From Enterococcus diestrammenae (GTDB taxonomy: Bacteria > Bacillota > Bacilli > Lactobacillales > Enterococcaceae), in NCBI RefSeq assembly GCF_009933255.1, contig NZ_MAEI01000002.1, positions 307,491-371,490 on the forward strand: DNA of 64,000 bases. The letters run 5' to 3'. A program made the translations under genes and the position numbers. The notes below the pieces were generated by a model. It worked only from the letters and a program-made list of their open reading frames with translations. It searched no databases and was not told where the DNA came from. Shown here piece after piece: positions 51,380-60,638 of this stretch (position 1 is the first letter of the stretch; every line of letters starts with the position of its first letter).

Positions 51380-52504
51380 ATGACCATCAACGGCCAAGAA
51401 TTTATCCGTCGTTTTGAAGCCTATTGTCCCCAGTGGCTAGCTGAAGAAGGGGATCCGGTCGGGCTTCATATTGGGACCTTGGATAAACCAGTGAACAATA
51501 TTATGATGACTTTGGATGTCCGACCAGAAGTCGTCCAAGAAGCCATTGACAAAAAGGTTGATTTGATTGTGGCAAAACACCCACCAATTTTTCGACCAAT
51601 TAAGCGTTTGACAGCAGATGATCCACAAAATGCAATGTATCTGGAATTAGTCAAACACAATATTGCAGTCTATGCCGCCCATACGAATATGGATATTATT
51701 TGGGATGGACTAAATGATTGGTTTTGTGAAATGCTTGGCGTAGCAGTGGATGGCTATATGACGCAAACCCATGTGGAAGGACTGAAGAAGCTTGTGGTTT
51801 ACGTGCCTGAAGCAGATGCTGAAAGGATGCGGCAGGCTTTGGGAGAGGCCGGTGCTGGTGAACAAGGGAACTATCATCATACCTCGTTTTCTAGTAATGG
51901 CCAAGGACGTTTCACACCCAATGGGAAAGCTAAACCGGCAATCGGCAAGCTGGAACAAGCAACCATCGTCTCTGAGACCCGCATCGAAGTATTGTTTCCG
52001 GAAAGGCGCCAAGAACAAGTCTTACAAGCGATGTTTGCTGCCCATCCATATGAAGAACCGGCTTTTGATCTTTTTTCCCTAGATAATTCCCCCATTACTT
52101 ATGGTATTGGGCGTGTCGGGAACTTATCAGAACCGATGGCTATCGAGGATTTTTGTCAGCTGGTTAAAGCAGTCTTTGAGTTAGATGGGCTTCGTCTTGT
52201 CCAACCAGCGGTAGGGGCGAAGAACATGGTTCAGCGTATTGCCATCTGTGGTGGTAGTGGGGGTAATTTTTATCAAGATGCCCTCAAAAATCAAGCTGAT
52301 GTTTATTTAACAGGCGATGTTTATTATCATACTGCTCACGATATGCAAGCGCATGGCTTGACGGTTATCGATCCAGGGCATAACATTGAACGTGTGTGTA
52401 TTCCCCGCTTTGTTGAAAAGATGGAAGCTTGGAAAGAAGAGCTGGGATGGGAGGTCACCTTTATCCCCTCTGTCACCAATACGAATCCTTTCCAATACCG
52501 TTGA
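51380..52504 (+). CDS. Nif3-like dinuclear metal centre protein (YqfO-like)
   Basis: The 374-residue protein has the two Nif3 halves around a central PII/CutA-like insert (residues about 130-225, with VYVPEADAERM and AHPYEEPAFD). Metal-site motifs are VAKHPPIFRP, YAAHTNMD and, near the end, DVYYHTAHDM and DPGHNIER. It is a cytoplasmic homohexamer by family. Members act as GTP cyclohydrolase I-like proteins or have unknown roles. GAGGAGG lies before ATG 51380. Confidence 0.93.
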   Translation: MTINGQEFIRRFEAYCPQWLAEEGDPVGLHIGTLDKPVNNIMMTLDVRPEVVQEAIDKKVDLIVAKHPPIFRPIKRLTADDPQNAMYLELVKHNIAVYAAHTNMDIIWDGLNDWFCEMLGVAVDGYMTQTHVEGLKKLVVYVPEADAERMRQALGEAGAGEQGNYHHTSFSSNGQGRFTPNGKAKPAIGKLEQATIVSETRIEVLFPERRQEQVLQAMFAAHPYEEPAFDLFSLDNSPITYGIGRVGNLSEPMAIEDFCQLVKAVFELDGLRLVQPAVGAKNMVQRIAICGGSGGNFYQDALKNQADVYLTGDVYYHTAHDMQAHGLTVIDPGHNIERVCIPRFVEKMEAWKEELGWEVTFIPSVTNTNPFQYR

Positions 52505-52585
52505 TTCCCAAGTGACTACTCGTGCCCTATTTATTTGACACGGATTGTTTTATAAAAAAAGTTAGTTTGACTAGGAGGACTAAAA

Positions 52586-53815
52586 ATGTACGAAAATTTA
52601 TTACCCCGTTTTTTGAAATACGTGAAAACAGAAACGCGTTCTGACCATGAAAGCACCACCACACCATCAACTGCCACTCAGATTGCTTTTGCCCATGAGT
52701 TGGAAAAAGAAATGATCGAGTTGGGTTTGCAAGATGTGATTTATAATGAAAAAAATGGCTTTGTCATTGGGACTTTACCTAGCAACACCACTAAAGCTGT
52801 CCGCACCATTGGTTTCATTGCTCATATGGATACGGCTGATTTCAATGCGGTCAATGTCAATCCCCAAATCATTGAAAATTATGACGGCCAATCCACGATT
52901 AACTTGGATTCAGAAGGCAAATATACATTAAATACGACTGATTTCCCAAATCTGAAAAACTATGCTGGTCAAACCTTGATTACAACAGACGGATCGACAT
53001 TATTAGGGGCTGATGATAAGTCAGGGATTGCTGAAATCATGACAGCCATGGAAATCTTGATCAAAAATCCTGATATTAAACATGGCACAATCAAAGTTGC
53101 GTTTGGGCCGGACGAAGAAATCGGAGTAGGAGCAGACAAATTCGACGTTCCTCAGTTTGGTGCCGATTTTGCATATACTATGGATGGCGGTCCCGTGGGA
53201 GAATTACAATTTGAAACCTTCAACGCTGCTCAAGCAGAGATTACCATCGAAGGGAAAAATGTTCACCCAGGAACGGCGAAAAATACCATGATCAATGCTA
53301 TTCAATTGGCCATTGATTTTCAAAATGCGTTGCCTGCAGCAGAAGTTCCTGAAAAAACAGAAGGTGCAGAAGGATTCTTCCATTTGATGGCGATTTCTGG
53401 TTCTCCAGAAGAAGCGAAAATGAGCTATATTATTCGCGACCATGACCGCCAAAAATTTGAAGATCGCAAACGCCAAATTCAAGCGGTGGCAGACCAGTTA
53501 AATGCGCAGTTTGACCATCCACGGGTGCATGTGGAACAATACGATCAATACTACAACATGCGAGAAATTATCGAAAAAGATATGTCAATTGTTGAGTTGG
53601 CAAAAGATGCCATGACCGCCTTAGGGATTGAACCGGTGATTGAACCCGTTCGTGGCGGGACAGATGGTTCTAAATTATCCCAAATGGGTTTGCCAACACC
53701 GAATATCTTTGCTGGTGGCGAAAATATGCACGGACGCTTTGAGTTTGTTTCTTTACAAGCAATGGAAAAAGCGACGGATGTCATCGTCAAAATCGCTGAA
53801 ATGAACGCAAAATAA
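52586..53815 (+). CDS. pepT: Peptidase T (tripeptidase)
   Basis: PepT removes the N-terminal residue from tripeptides; it is an M20 zinc peptidase. The 409-residue length is standard. Metal-site motifs are [11 protein letters not shown] near residue 80, [14 protein letters not shown] near residue 140, and [12 protein letters not shown] near residue 175. The C-terminal [13 protein letters not shown] is typical. AGGAGG precedes ATG 52586. Confidence 0.96.
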   Translation: MYENLLPRFLKYVKTETRSDHESTTTPSTATQIAFAHELEKEMIELGLQDVIYNEKNGFVIGTLPSNTTKAVRTIGFIAHMDTADFNAVNVNPQIIENYDGQSTINLDSEGKYTLNTTDFPNLKNYAGQTLITTDGSTLLGADDKSGIAEIMTAMEILIKNPDIKHGTIKVAFGPDEEIGVGADKFDVPQFGADFAYTMDGGPVGELQFETFNAAQAEITIEGKNVHPGTAKNTMINAIQLAIDFQNALPAAEVPEKTEGAEGFFHLMAISGSPEEAKMSYIIRDHDRQKFEDRKRQIQAVADQLNAQFDHPRVHVEQYDQYYNMREIIEKDMSIVELAKDAMTALGIEPVIEPVRGGTDGSKLSQMGLPTPNIFAGGENMHGRFEFVSLQAMEKATDVIVKIAEMNAK

Positions 53816-53822
53816 TTTGAAG

Positions 53823-53875
53823 AAAAGCTTCCAATAAAGTTACGAATGAAATCGTAGCTTTGTTGGAAGCTTTTT
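53823..53875 (+). terminator. Terminator after pepT
   Basis: AAAAGCTTCCAA pairs with TTGGAAGCTTTTT, with an inner TACGA:TCGTA stem. Confidence 0.9.
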
Positions 53876-53889
53876 ATCATGGTTTAAAG

Positions 53890-53935
53890 GTTTATTTTTA
53901 GCTCTATGTAATTGGGATGACGGAAACTAAAACCG
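53890..53935 (+). repeat. Intergenic repeat, subgroup 2, partial copy E
   Basis: TTTTTAGCTCTATGTAATTGGGATGACGGAAACTAAAAC matches the last third of copies C and D. Confidence 0.55.
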
Positions 53936-53949
53936 CTATCGCCAACCCC

Positions 53950-54182
53950 ACTTTTTGGTTGGTCTAGCTTAACGATCTCAATTTAGACGAATTGTCTGAG
54001 CAGACACACCGCTCCCTTGGTCTGGTACATTTGAATTTAGAGGACGTGGTCCAGGTAGCGCAATCCATGCCTCTTTGCGCTATGTGCCTCCCCAATCGAC
54101 TTCATGAAATTTACCTTATTGTGGTAGGCTTACTGCCTTTTCAAGAAAGAAACTGCGAAGCTTAAGGTATTGTGGGGAGTTA
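53950..54182. other. Non-coding, hairpin-rich region between convergent genes
   Basis: TAGCGCAA (54056-54063) pairs perfectly with TTGCGCTA (54075-54082). Just after, CTCCCCAAT (54088-54096) pairs with ATTGTGGGGAG (54169-54179) and encloses TACCTTA:TAAGGTA (54112-54118 and 54163-54169). Inside is GGTAG:CTGCC. No coding frame fits. It could be a small RNA or a structured 3' region; strand is unresolved. Confidence 0.4.
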
Positions 54183-54193
54183 TCAATTACTAA

Positions 54194-54230
54194 AAGCGGG
54201 ACTATCCCATTTTTTGATTGGATAGTCCGT
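54194..54230 (-). terminator. Terminator of the minus-strand gene at 54276-55208
   Basis: GGACTATCC pairs with GGATAGTCC; read on the minus strand a short T-run (GCTTTTA) follows. Confidence 0.65.
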
Positions 54231-54275
54231 GCTCTTGCTATGCCTAATGATAATATTGGCTGTTGTCGGAAGTAG

Positions 54276-55208
54276 TTATTTTGAATCATCGAGAAGCGTA
54301 TCCTTTTGCTCTTGGGATAGACGTTGATCTAGTTGGGCCATCTTGTCATTGGCTTCTTGATAGAGCAGCGGGATTTGCTCCAATAGTTGTTGTGAGATAG
54401 CTAGAGAATCTCCAGCACCACTAAGATTGGTGACGTCGACGGTTGTCAACTGTCTGACGAGCGTTTCCATGATGCTTGTTGTTTGTGTTAGAATTTCTGG
54501 CGGTAAGACCTCGCTGCTATAAGAAGCATAAAGGGTGCTTGTGGCAGTGATGGTACTGGCATATTGCAAGAGCCAGGTGAAGCTATACTGGATATCTAGC
54601 GAGTTGATGGAGCCAAGGGGGATTCGATGCACAAAGCTTGCCACCTGCCAAAGCAGTGAAGGAGGTACCAGCTGGTTAAGGGGGCGATTGCTTTCTTCCA
54701 GTTGGGGCTGTCGTGCTAAGTCCAAGCGGTAAGCTGCATAAAGAAAATCTTTCAATGTCTGCAGGACAAAGGCGCCTGTTTGCTTGTCTTTTTTATAGAC
54801 TTCAGTCTCTGGTAAACAAGTAGTAGCTTCGGTTTGTGCTAAAAATAATCCAGTCGGTTTGATATATAAGTTAAAATAGCGTTCTTTGGAGCTGATCAGC
54901 TCATTTAGTAACGATTTTTGTGGTTTTCTGGCAGAAAATTCCGCTTCCCATTGTTTTTCAGAAATATTTTTTAGTTTAGAGGTGACCTTTTGATTGACTT
55001 CAGCTGTAAAAGTCGGTGTTAGCTTTTCCGATTGAAAGCCGAGGGTCCCATAGTAGGCAAAGTTCCAACAATTTTTTTGACGGGCTAACTGATTGAGGCT
55101 AGCCAGTGGAATAGTTTGCCCTTCATGAGCGGTCAAATAAGCAATTAATGCAGGAAGATATTCACTTATTTGCTTCGCTGGTTGGGATTTTTGAAAAAAG
55201 AAAGCCAT
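54276..55208 (-). CDS. Hypothetical cytoplasmic protein
   Basis: The 310-residue protein is not recognised. It has no signal peptide or membrane segment and is mostly helical. The N-terminal 100 residues carry FFFQKSQPAKQISEYLPALIAYL; the C-terminal 60 residues are acidic with QTTSIMETLVRQLTTVDVTNLSG and a coiled-coil-like tail rich in Q, E, K and L. An ideal TTGGAGG lies 6 bases before the start. It is convergent with pepT and divergent from the DHH phosphoesterase. Confidence 0.7.
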   Translation of the reverse strand: MAFFFQKSQPAKQISEYLPALIAYLTAHEGQTIPLASLNQLARQKNCWNFAYYGTLGFQSEKLTPTFTAEVNQKVTSKLKNISEKQWEAEFSARKPQKSLLNELISSKERYFNLYIKPTGLFLAQTEATTCLPETEVYKKDKQTGAFVLQTLKDFLYAAYRLDLARQPQLEESNRPLNQLVPPSLLWQVASFVHRIPLGSINSLDIQYSFTWLLQYASTITATSTLYASYSSEVLPPEILTQTTSIMETLVRQLTTVDVTNLSGAGDSLAISQQLLEQIPLLYQEANDKMAQLDQRLSQEQKDTLLDDSK

Positions 55209-55433
55209 GTTCTGCCTCCAAGTTTTTTTCTTTTATTGTAGCGGTTTTTAAGGGATACCACAAGAAGACCTCCTTTGTGTGTAGGCATAGCCGTGCTTAC
55301 TTGTCTTACATTGTTTAAATTTATACGAAATGTTTGCTCCCCAGACTAGAAACAGGTAGAATAAACATGTTTGTGGACGATGAAAGTCTGAGTAAGTTTT
55401 TGATCGTCCCTCCATAGAAAGTGAGCGCTGAAC

Positions 55434-56468
55434 ATGACAAAAAAACCATTGATTAAACGATTTTCCCATACGGATTTAGACGGTGTGGGATCAGCTTTGT
55501 TACTTCCTGCGGTCTTAAGCAAATTTCCTGAGTTTGCAGAGGCCGAGTATCTGGGAGTGACGTATTGCGAACCAGGCAATGAAGGGACAATTGATCCCAA
55601 TGTCCTCGCTTTTATTGCGGAAAATGAAGAACCGATTACCCACTTATTTATCACCGATATCTGCCCGAGTGAAGAAGTGGTGGAAAAGCTTGCGGCATAT
55701 TGCAAAGAAAAAGCGATTGAATGGCGCATTTTTGATCATCATATTTCTTCTATCGCTATCAATGCGGCTTTTCCTGACAACAGCCGTGTGATTGTCCAAG
55801 ACGAAACCACCGGCTTGAAACATGCTGGCACCACAGTGCTTTTCAAAGAAATCGTCGGTAAAATGCCCACTGAGTTGTTTGATGACCAACAATGGGGACA
55901 GTTAGCAAACGTTGCGGATTGCATTCGTTGTTACGATTGTTGGGATTGGCAAGCCAATCCAGCAGCTGCCTATAAAGAAGAAGCCAAGGATTTTAACAAT
56001 CTGTTTTATTTCTTTAGCTTCGATAAGCGGGTTCAACTGATGGAAGCAGTGATGGCAAATGGCTTGACGTATTTAGAACAATACCAAGATATCATCACGG
56101 CGATGCAGGAAAAAGAAGCCGATTATATCAAAGGTAAACTTAAACATGCCCGTTTTGGCACTTTGGCGGGGCTTCATTTTGCCTATACTTTTGGTGAACA
56201 ATACCAATCTTCCCTTGGCAATGCGATGGCGCAGTTGGTTAACCCAGCGACAGATGAAGTGGTGGACTTTAGCTTAGTTATCGTAGGTGAGGGCGTATCC
56301 TTGCGAGCGGTGAAAGATGATGTCGATTTATCGCGTATTGCCAAGCGCTACTTTAACGGTGGTGGCCATCAAAAAGCTTCAGGTGGTAGCTTCTTCAAGC
56401 AAGAGCTGTTCGTTTTTGATCAAGATACCGATACGACGATGCGCCTGTTAGAGATTGCTTCTCGTTAA
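55434..56468 (+). CDS. DHH/DHHA1 family phosphoesterase
   Basis: The 344-residue protein has the DHH manganese motifs: HTDLDG (residues 12-17), TDICPS around Asp75, and FDHHISS (Asp101-His103). The C-terminal DHHA1 substrate motif is NGGGHQKASG. Members of this family hydrolyse oligonucleotides, pAp or related phosphodiesters in the cytoplasm; the target is not fixed. ATG 55434 has only a weak upstream ribosome binding site. An 8-base inverted repeat (GCTTCTCG:CGAGAAGC) spans its stop codon. Confidence 0.9.
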   Translation: MTKKPLIKRFSHTDLDGVGSALLLPAVLSKFPEFAEAEYLGVTYCEPGNEGTIDPNVLAFIAENEEPITHLFITDICPSEEVVEKLAAYCKEKAIEWRIFDHHISSIAINAAFPDNSRVIVQDETTGLKHAGTTVLFKEIVGKMPTELFDDQQWGQLANVADCIRCYDCWDWQANPAAAYKEEAKDFNNLFYFFSFDKRVQLMEAVMANGLTYLEQYQDIITAMQEKEADYIKGKLKHARFGTLAGLHFAYTFGEQYQSSLGNAMAQLVNPATDEVVDFSLVIVGEGVSLRAVKDDVDLSRIAKRYFNGGGHQKASGGSFFKQELFVFDQDTDTTMRLLEIASR

Positions 56469-56494
56469 GCTTAGCGAGAAGCCAAAGGAGCTTT

Positions 56495-56533
56495 GAAAAA
56501 AAGCACCCAACTCCAAGAGAGTCGGGTGCTTTC
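56495..56533 (-). terminator. Terminator of the YajQ gene (also serves the plus strand weakly)
   Basis: AGCACCCAACTC pairs with GAGTCGGGTGCT. On the minus strand seven T residues follow, directly after the YajQ stop codon. Confidence 0.85.
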
Positions 56534-56534
56534 C

Positions 56535-57026
56535 TTAACGGTAATTGGTGAATTGCAATTCGATGGGTAAAGCCATTTTTCGTAATAAAGCGATGACTTC
56601 TTGAAGGTCATCCCGGCTTTTACCGGTGACGCGAATTTGATCGTCTTGAATTTGGGCTTTTACCTTTAGTTTGGCATTTTTAATGGCAGTGGTAATCTTT
56701 TTGGCGTTTTCTTTGTCGATGCCGCTGATTAATTCAGCCGTTTGCCGTGCCTTGCCACCAAGTGCATTTTCGCTGGTAGCAAAGTGAATGTTTTTCACTG
56801 GGACACCACGTTTGATGAGTTTTCCCATCAAGACATCTTTAATCTGTTCCAGTTTAAAATCATCATCCCCAACAACTGTTAATTTGTGGTCCTCCATGGT
56901 AATCTCTACGGTGGAGTTTTTAAAATCGAACCGATTGCCTAGTTCCTTGGTTGTCATTTGAATTGCGTTTTTAACCTCTTCAAAATTGATGCTAGAGACG
57001 ATATCAAAGCTTGCTTCTTTTGCCAT
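56535..57026 (-). CDS. YajQ-family nucleotide-binding protein
   Basis: The 163-residue protein begins MAKEASFDIVSSINFEEVKNAI and shows the DFKNSTVEI and GRSRDDLQEVIALLR-type (GKSRDDLQ) motifs of YajQ, which has two ferredoxin-like domains. Some members bind cyclic di-GMP or nucleic acid; here the ligand is unknown. Two adjacent ATGs are possible; 57026 has the better spacing to GAGGAGG. Confidence 0.92.
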   Translation of the reverse strand: MAKEASFDIVSSINFEEVKNAIQMTTKELGNRFDFKNSTVEITMEDHKLTVVGDDDFKLEQIKDVLMGKLIKRGVPVKNIHFATSENALGGKARQTAELISGIDKENAKKITTAIKNAKLKVKAQIQDDQIRVTGKSRDDLQEVIALLRKMALPIELQFTNYR

Positions 57027-57254
57027 CATTGGCCTCCTCTTCTGGTTATTTGATAATTTCCAATCTGGAAACTATCGCTGGTTTTGTCTTGACTAATTTA
57101 TCTTATCAAAAGAAGTGGCGGCAAACAACTGAAGCAGCATCAGGTTGGGTTTTGAAAAAAGTTGTTTTTGTTCTGTGAAAAAAGATTGATTCCGTATTCA
57201 AGGCTGGGCAGTGATGCTGCTTGAACACGTCAACTGAAAAAAGGAGCGATAATT

Positions 57255-58187
57255 ATGAGCCGCTTAACGGCCAATGATAAAAATACGGAGATCCTAAAAC
57301 GGATTGGTGTCCTTATCGTTTGTGGATTGACCTCAGCGATTTCACTAAACTATTTTCTAATTCCTGCGAAAGTCCTTTCCGCAGGGATGAACGGCGTGGC
57401 CCAGATCATCGTCGCCATCGGGTTGAACAATTTTGGTATCCAACTGAATACCGGTTTGTTTATTTTTATTTTGAATATTCCCATCTTCGTTATTGGGTTT
57501 TGGAAGTTAGGAAAAGAAGCAACTTTTTGGAGTTTTTTAAACGTGGTGACGATTTCTTTGGTGACGATGTTTTTCCCTCATGGTGAACTGACAGAAAATA
57601 TTTTGATGAATGCTTTGATGGGGGGCTTATTTATTGGCATCGGAGCTGGCTTAGCATTGAAATTAGGTTTTACCACTGGGGGTATGGATATATTATCCTT
57701 GGTCCTTTCAAAGACTACCGGAAAAACGGTGGGCAATTTTATGTTTATCTTAAATGGTACGATTGTTTTATTTGCTGGGTTTATCTTTAGTTGGGAAAGC
57801 GCGTTGTATACGATTATTTCGATTTATATGATGAGTTATGTGGTGGATATTATCCATACTAGTCATCAAAAACTGACAGCGATGATTATCACTACCAAAC
57901 CTGACGAAGTGGGACGTAGTATTTCTGAGCGGGTTTTTCGCGGGATGACTTTATTGCCTTCCGTTGGTGCCTACTCTGGTGTGGAAAGCAAAACCATTAT
58001 GATGGTGATTACTCGTTACGAACTATATGATTTGGAACAAGCCATCCTAGAAGCGGATGAACAAGCTTTCGTCAATATCTTACCGACACAATCGATCTTG
58101 GGGCGTTTTGCGACGGAAGATGAGCAACGAACTTTCAAAGCCACAGGGGTCTTTCCTGAAATGAAACCCCGGAAACGGAAAAAGTAA
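57255..58187 (+). CDS. YitT family membrane protein (DUF161/DUF2179)
   Basis: The 310-residue integral membrane protein has five or six N-terminal membrane segments, the GAGLALKLGFTTGGMDILSL signature (core GFTTGGMDI), and a cytoplasmic C-terminal DUF2179 domain (residues about 215-300). Transport function is suspected but undefined. AAAGGAG lies before ATG 57255. Confidence 0.9.
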   Translation: MSRLTANDKNTEILKRIGVLIVCGLTSAISLNYFLIPAKVLSAGMNGVAQIIVAIGLNNFGIQLNTGLFIFILNIPIFVIGFWKLGKEATFWSFLNVVTISLVTMFFPHGELTENILMNALMGGLFIGIGAGLALKLGFTTGGMDILSLVLSKTTGKTVGNFMFILNGTIVLFAGFIFSWESALYTIISIYMMSYVVDIIHTSHQKLTAMIITTKPDEVGRSISERVFRGMTLLPSVGAYSGVESKTIMMVITRYELYDLEQAILEADEQAFVNILPTQSILGRFATEDEQRTFKATGVFPEMKPRKRKK

Positions 58188-58331
58188 GCTGCAAAAAAAG
58201 AGCCTTTTCCCTTCCTTAAGGTTCAGTAAAATCTCATTTACAAAAGACGCCAAAGAGGGTATCATTTGGAAAGAAGTATCGGTCCCTGACTAGTTGTTAG
58301 CAGGTGCCAATCAACGAGGAGGTATTGGTTC

Positions 58332-58667
58332 ATGAGTGAAGCACGGACTGAACAAGAAATCGAAGAAATCAAAGAGCGGATCCTGACTGCCTTGGAAACG
58401 GTTATCGATCCAGAATTAGGTATCGATATCGTCAACTTGGGTTTAGTATATGAAGTAGAATTTGATGGGGAAACTGGCAATACAGTCATCAAAATGACCT
58501 TGACGACGATGGGTTGTCCCTTAGCGGATATTTTGACAGATCAAATTCATCAAGCACTTAAAGAAATTCCCGAAGTCACTACAAGCGATGTCAAATTAGT
58601 GTGGTACCCTGCATGGACGACCGACAAAATGAGTCGTTATGCTCGGATTGCCTTGGGGATTCGTTAA
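58332..58667 (+). CDS. DUF59/SufT-type iron-sulphur assembly protein
   Basis: The 111-residue MIP18-family protein has LETVIDPELGIDIVNLGLVY and MTLTTMGCPLAD; the cysteine is the conserved residue. The family helps iron-sulphur cluster maturation. No suf genes are adjacent. GAGGAGG lies upstream of ATG 58332. Confidence 0.9.
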   Translation: MSEARTEQEIEEIKERILTALETVIDPELGIDIVNLGLVYEVEFDGETGNTVIKMTLTTMGCPLADILTDQIHQALKEIPEVTTSDVKLVWYPAWTTDKMSRYARIALGIR

Positions 58668-58690
58668 GAAGTGAAGCGTTCTAATTTAGT

Positions 58691-58728
58691 AGAGTTTTCG
58701 ACACTTGTTTGCAGGTGTTGGAAACTCT
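58691..58728 (+). terminator. Weak terminator-like hairpin after the DUF59 gene
   Basis: AGAGTTTTCGACAC pairs with GTGTTGGAAACTCT; the following sequence is only moderately T-rich. Confidence 0.5.
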
Positions 58729-58802
58729 ATTGTTGTATTTACAGTAATCAAGTAAAAGAGTGAACAATAAAATGTATTAATAAATAAATTGTTCGGATTC
58801 GC

Positions 58803-58831
58803 TTGATTTTTATTCGGAAAAAAGCTATTCT
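58803..58831 (+). promoter_or_regulatory. Promoter of pyrD
   Basis: TTGATT, a 17-base spacer and TATTCT. Confidence 0.6.
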
Positions 58832-58863
58832 ACAAGCAGAATGATGGAAAGGGGCTTTTTACT

Positions 58864-59796
58864 GTGCTGCAGACAACATTTTTAGATTACACCTATGACA
58901 ATCCCTTGATGAACGCTTCGGGGGTTCACTGTATGACCGTTTCTGAATTAGACGAATTGGCCGCTTCGCAAGCTGGGGCGTTTATCACCAAAAGTGCCAC
59001 ATTGGCTGAACGGGCGGGGAATCCTGAACCTCGTTATGCAGATGTTCCTTTAGGAAGTATCAATTCGATGGGCTTACCAAATCTAGGAGTGGATTATTAC
59101 CTAGATTATGCGTTGGCTTATCAAGCAAAAGAACCTGCACCCTTATTTTTCTCGGTGGCAGGAACCAGTGTCGAAGAAAACTTAGCATTATTGGCAAAGA
59201 TTCAGCACAGTGAGTTTACCGGGATTACCGAACTAAATCTCTCCTGTCCCAATGTACCAGGAAAGCCGCAAGTGGCCTATGATTTTCCTTTGACTGAAGA
59301 AATTTTGACAAAAGTCTTCCAATTTTTTACTAAACCATTAGGGGTGAAACTCCCACCTTATTTTGATATGGCACACTTTGACCAAATGGCAGCCATCCTT
59401 AACCAATTTCCTCTAGCTTATGTGAATTGCATCAACAGTATCGGAAACGGTCTGTATGTTGATCCTCAGACGGATACGGTGGTGATACGGCCGAAAGAAG
59501 GTTTCGGTGGTATCGGTGGCGAGTATGTGAAACCAACAGCCTTAGCGAATGTCCGGGCCTTTTATACCCGCTTAAAACCTGAAATTAAAGTAATCGGGAC
59601 TGGGGGGATCCTTACTGGTCAAGATGCGTATGAACACTTGCTCTGCGGTGCGACGATGCTTCAGATCGGTACCCAACTCCAAAAAGAAGGTCCAGATATT
59701 TTCCAACGAATTTGTCAGGAATTAGAAACGATTATGGAAGCAAAAGGGTATACCACAATTGCTGATTTTCAAGGAAAATTAAAGACAGTGGATTAA
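58864..59796 (+). CDS. pyrD: Dihydroorotate dehydrogenase, class 1A
   Basis: Class 1A PyrD oxidises dihydroorotate with fumarate as acceptor in the cytoplasm. The 310-residue protein has [17 protein letters not shown], the catalytic cysteine in [12 protein letters not shown], and the FMN loops VIGTGGI and MLQIGTQL. It needs no PyrK partner, and none is nearby; the rest of the pyr pathway is absent from the window. Start is GTG 58864 after AAAGGGG. A strong terminator follows. Confidence 0.94.
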   Translation: MLQTTFLDYTYDNPLMNASGVHCMTVSELDELAASQAGAFITKSATLAERAGNPEPRYADVPLGSINSMGLPNLGVDYYLDYALAYQAKEPAPLFFSVAGTSVEENLALLAKIQHSEFTGITELNLSCPNVPGKPQVAYDFPLTEEILTKVFQFFTKPLGVKLPPYFDMAHFDQMAAILNQFPLAYVNCINSIGNGLYVDPQTDTVVIRPKEGFGGIGGEYVKPTALANVRAFYTRLKPEIKVIGTGGILTGQDAYEHLLCGATMLQIGTQLQKEGPDIFQRICQELETIMEAKGYTTIADFQGKLKTVD

Positions 59797-59800
59797 GTGT

Positions 59801-59837
59801 TAGCTAGTTGGAGCAATTTGACCAACTAGCTTTTTTT
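59801..59837 (+). terminator. Terminator after pyrD
   Basis: AGCTAGTTGG pairs with CCAACTAGCT, followed by seven T residues. Confidence 0.92.
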
Positions 59838-59884
59838 ACTCAGTTGCCCCGTAATAGATCCTTGGACCAAGTAAGAAGCACCAA

Positions 59885-59970
59885 GTCTCACTAGCCAACC
59901 AACTCATGAGAAGAACACCAAGAGGCAGTTGTGAGACGTTTTTTAAGAGCTGGAGTTTTCTCAGCTTTTT
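59885..59970 (+). promoter_or_regulatory. Attenuator-like leader of the GNAT gene
   Basis: Hairpin 1 pairs GTCTCAC plus CAACT with AGTTGTGAGAC and ends in GTTTTTT (59885-59944). Hairpin 2 pairs AGCTG with CAGCT and ends in a T-run (59948-59970), five bases before the ribosome binding site AAAGGAG. Two terminators this close to a start codon suggest conditional readthrough. Confidence 0.45.
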
Positions 59971-59989
59971 AATAAAAGGAGTGATATTG

Positions 59990-60499
59990 ATGATAATCAG
60001 ACAGGCAACGATTGCCGAGCTACCACAAGTGATGACGATAATCGAAGGTGCCCGACAAGTATTGAAGGAAGCGGGCTCTCCCCAATGGCAAAATGGCTAT
60101 GGTCCTGATGAAGGGAGTCTATTGAACAGTATTAAACAAGGAGTGTGCTATGTTGCGGAAATTGCCGGTGACTTGGTAGCAACGGCTTGTCTCATACCAG
60201 GAGTCGATCCAGTGTATACTGCCATTCAAGAAGGACAGTGGCAAGGATCAGAGCCTTATTTGTCCATTCATCGTTTGGCAGTCGCAAAAGATTGTGGCGG
60301 GAAAGGTATCGGAAAACAGTTTTTACCAGCTTTGGTTACTATTGGAAAAGAATTAGGTTTTCAAGATTTACGCATTGATACGTATCCGAAAAATCAGCGG
60401 ATGATTCGGGTCATAGAAGATGCAGGCTTTACTTATCGCGGACGGGTTTATTTTCCGATACCTGATGGCGAACGGGTCGCCTATCAAATTGTTGTTTAG
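59990..60499 (+). CDS. GNAT family N-acetyltransferase
   Basis: The 169-residue protein starts MIIRQATIAELPQVM and carries the acetyl-CoA loop KDCGGKGIGKQFL and DTYPKNQRM near the C-terminus, all typical of GNAT. AAAGGAG is 8 bases before ATG 59990; the longer open frame upstream runs through the hairpin leader and is not coding. The substrate is unknown. Confidence 0.88.
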   Translation: MIIRQATIAELPQVMTIIEGARQVLKEAGSPQWQNGYGPDEGSLLNSIKQGVCYVAEIAGDLVATACLIPGVDPVYTAIQEGQWQGSEPYLSIHRLAVAKDCGGKGIGKQFLPALVTIGKELGFQDLRIDTYPKNQRMIRVIEDAGFTYRGRVYFPIPDGERVAYQIVV

Positions 60500-60638
60500 T
60501 CTTTTGACACATAAGTAAGAAAAATTTTTTTCAAAAATGATGTTTTCAAAAAACGTCATATTGTTCAAGAATGTTGAAGCATTATGGTAGAATAGAAATG
60601 TATATTAAAAAAGGAGTTGTAGGTAAGGAGGGGAAAAA

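Noticed and set aside
53950..54182. Insertion sequence remnant between pepT and the convergent gene
   Set aside because: No transposase fragments or terminal inverted repeats were found; the hairpins fit a structured RNA better.
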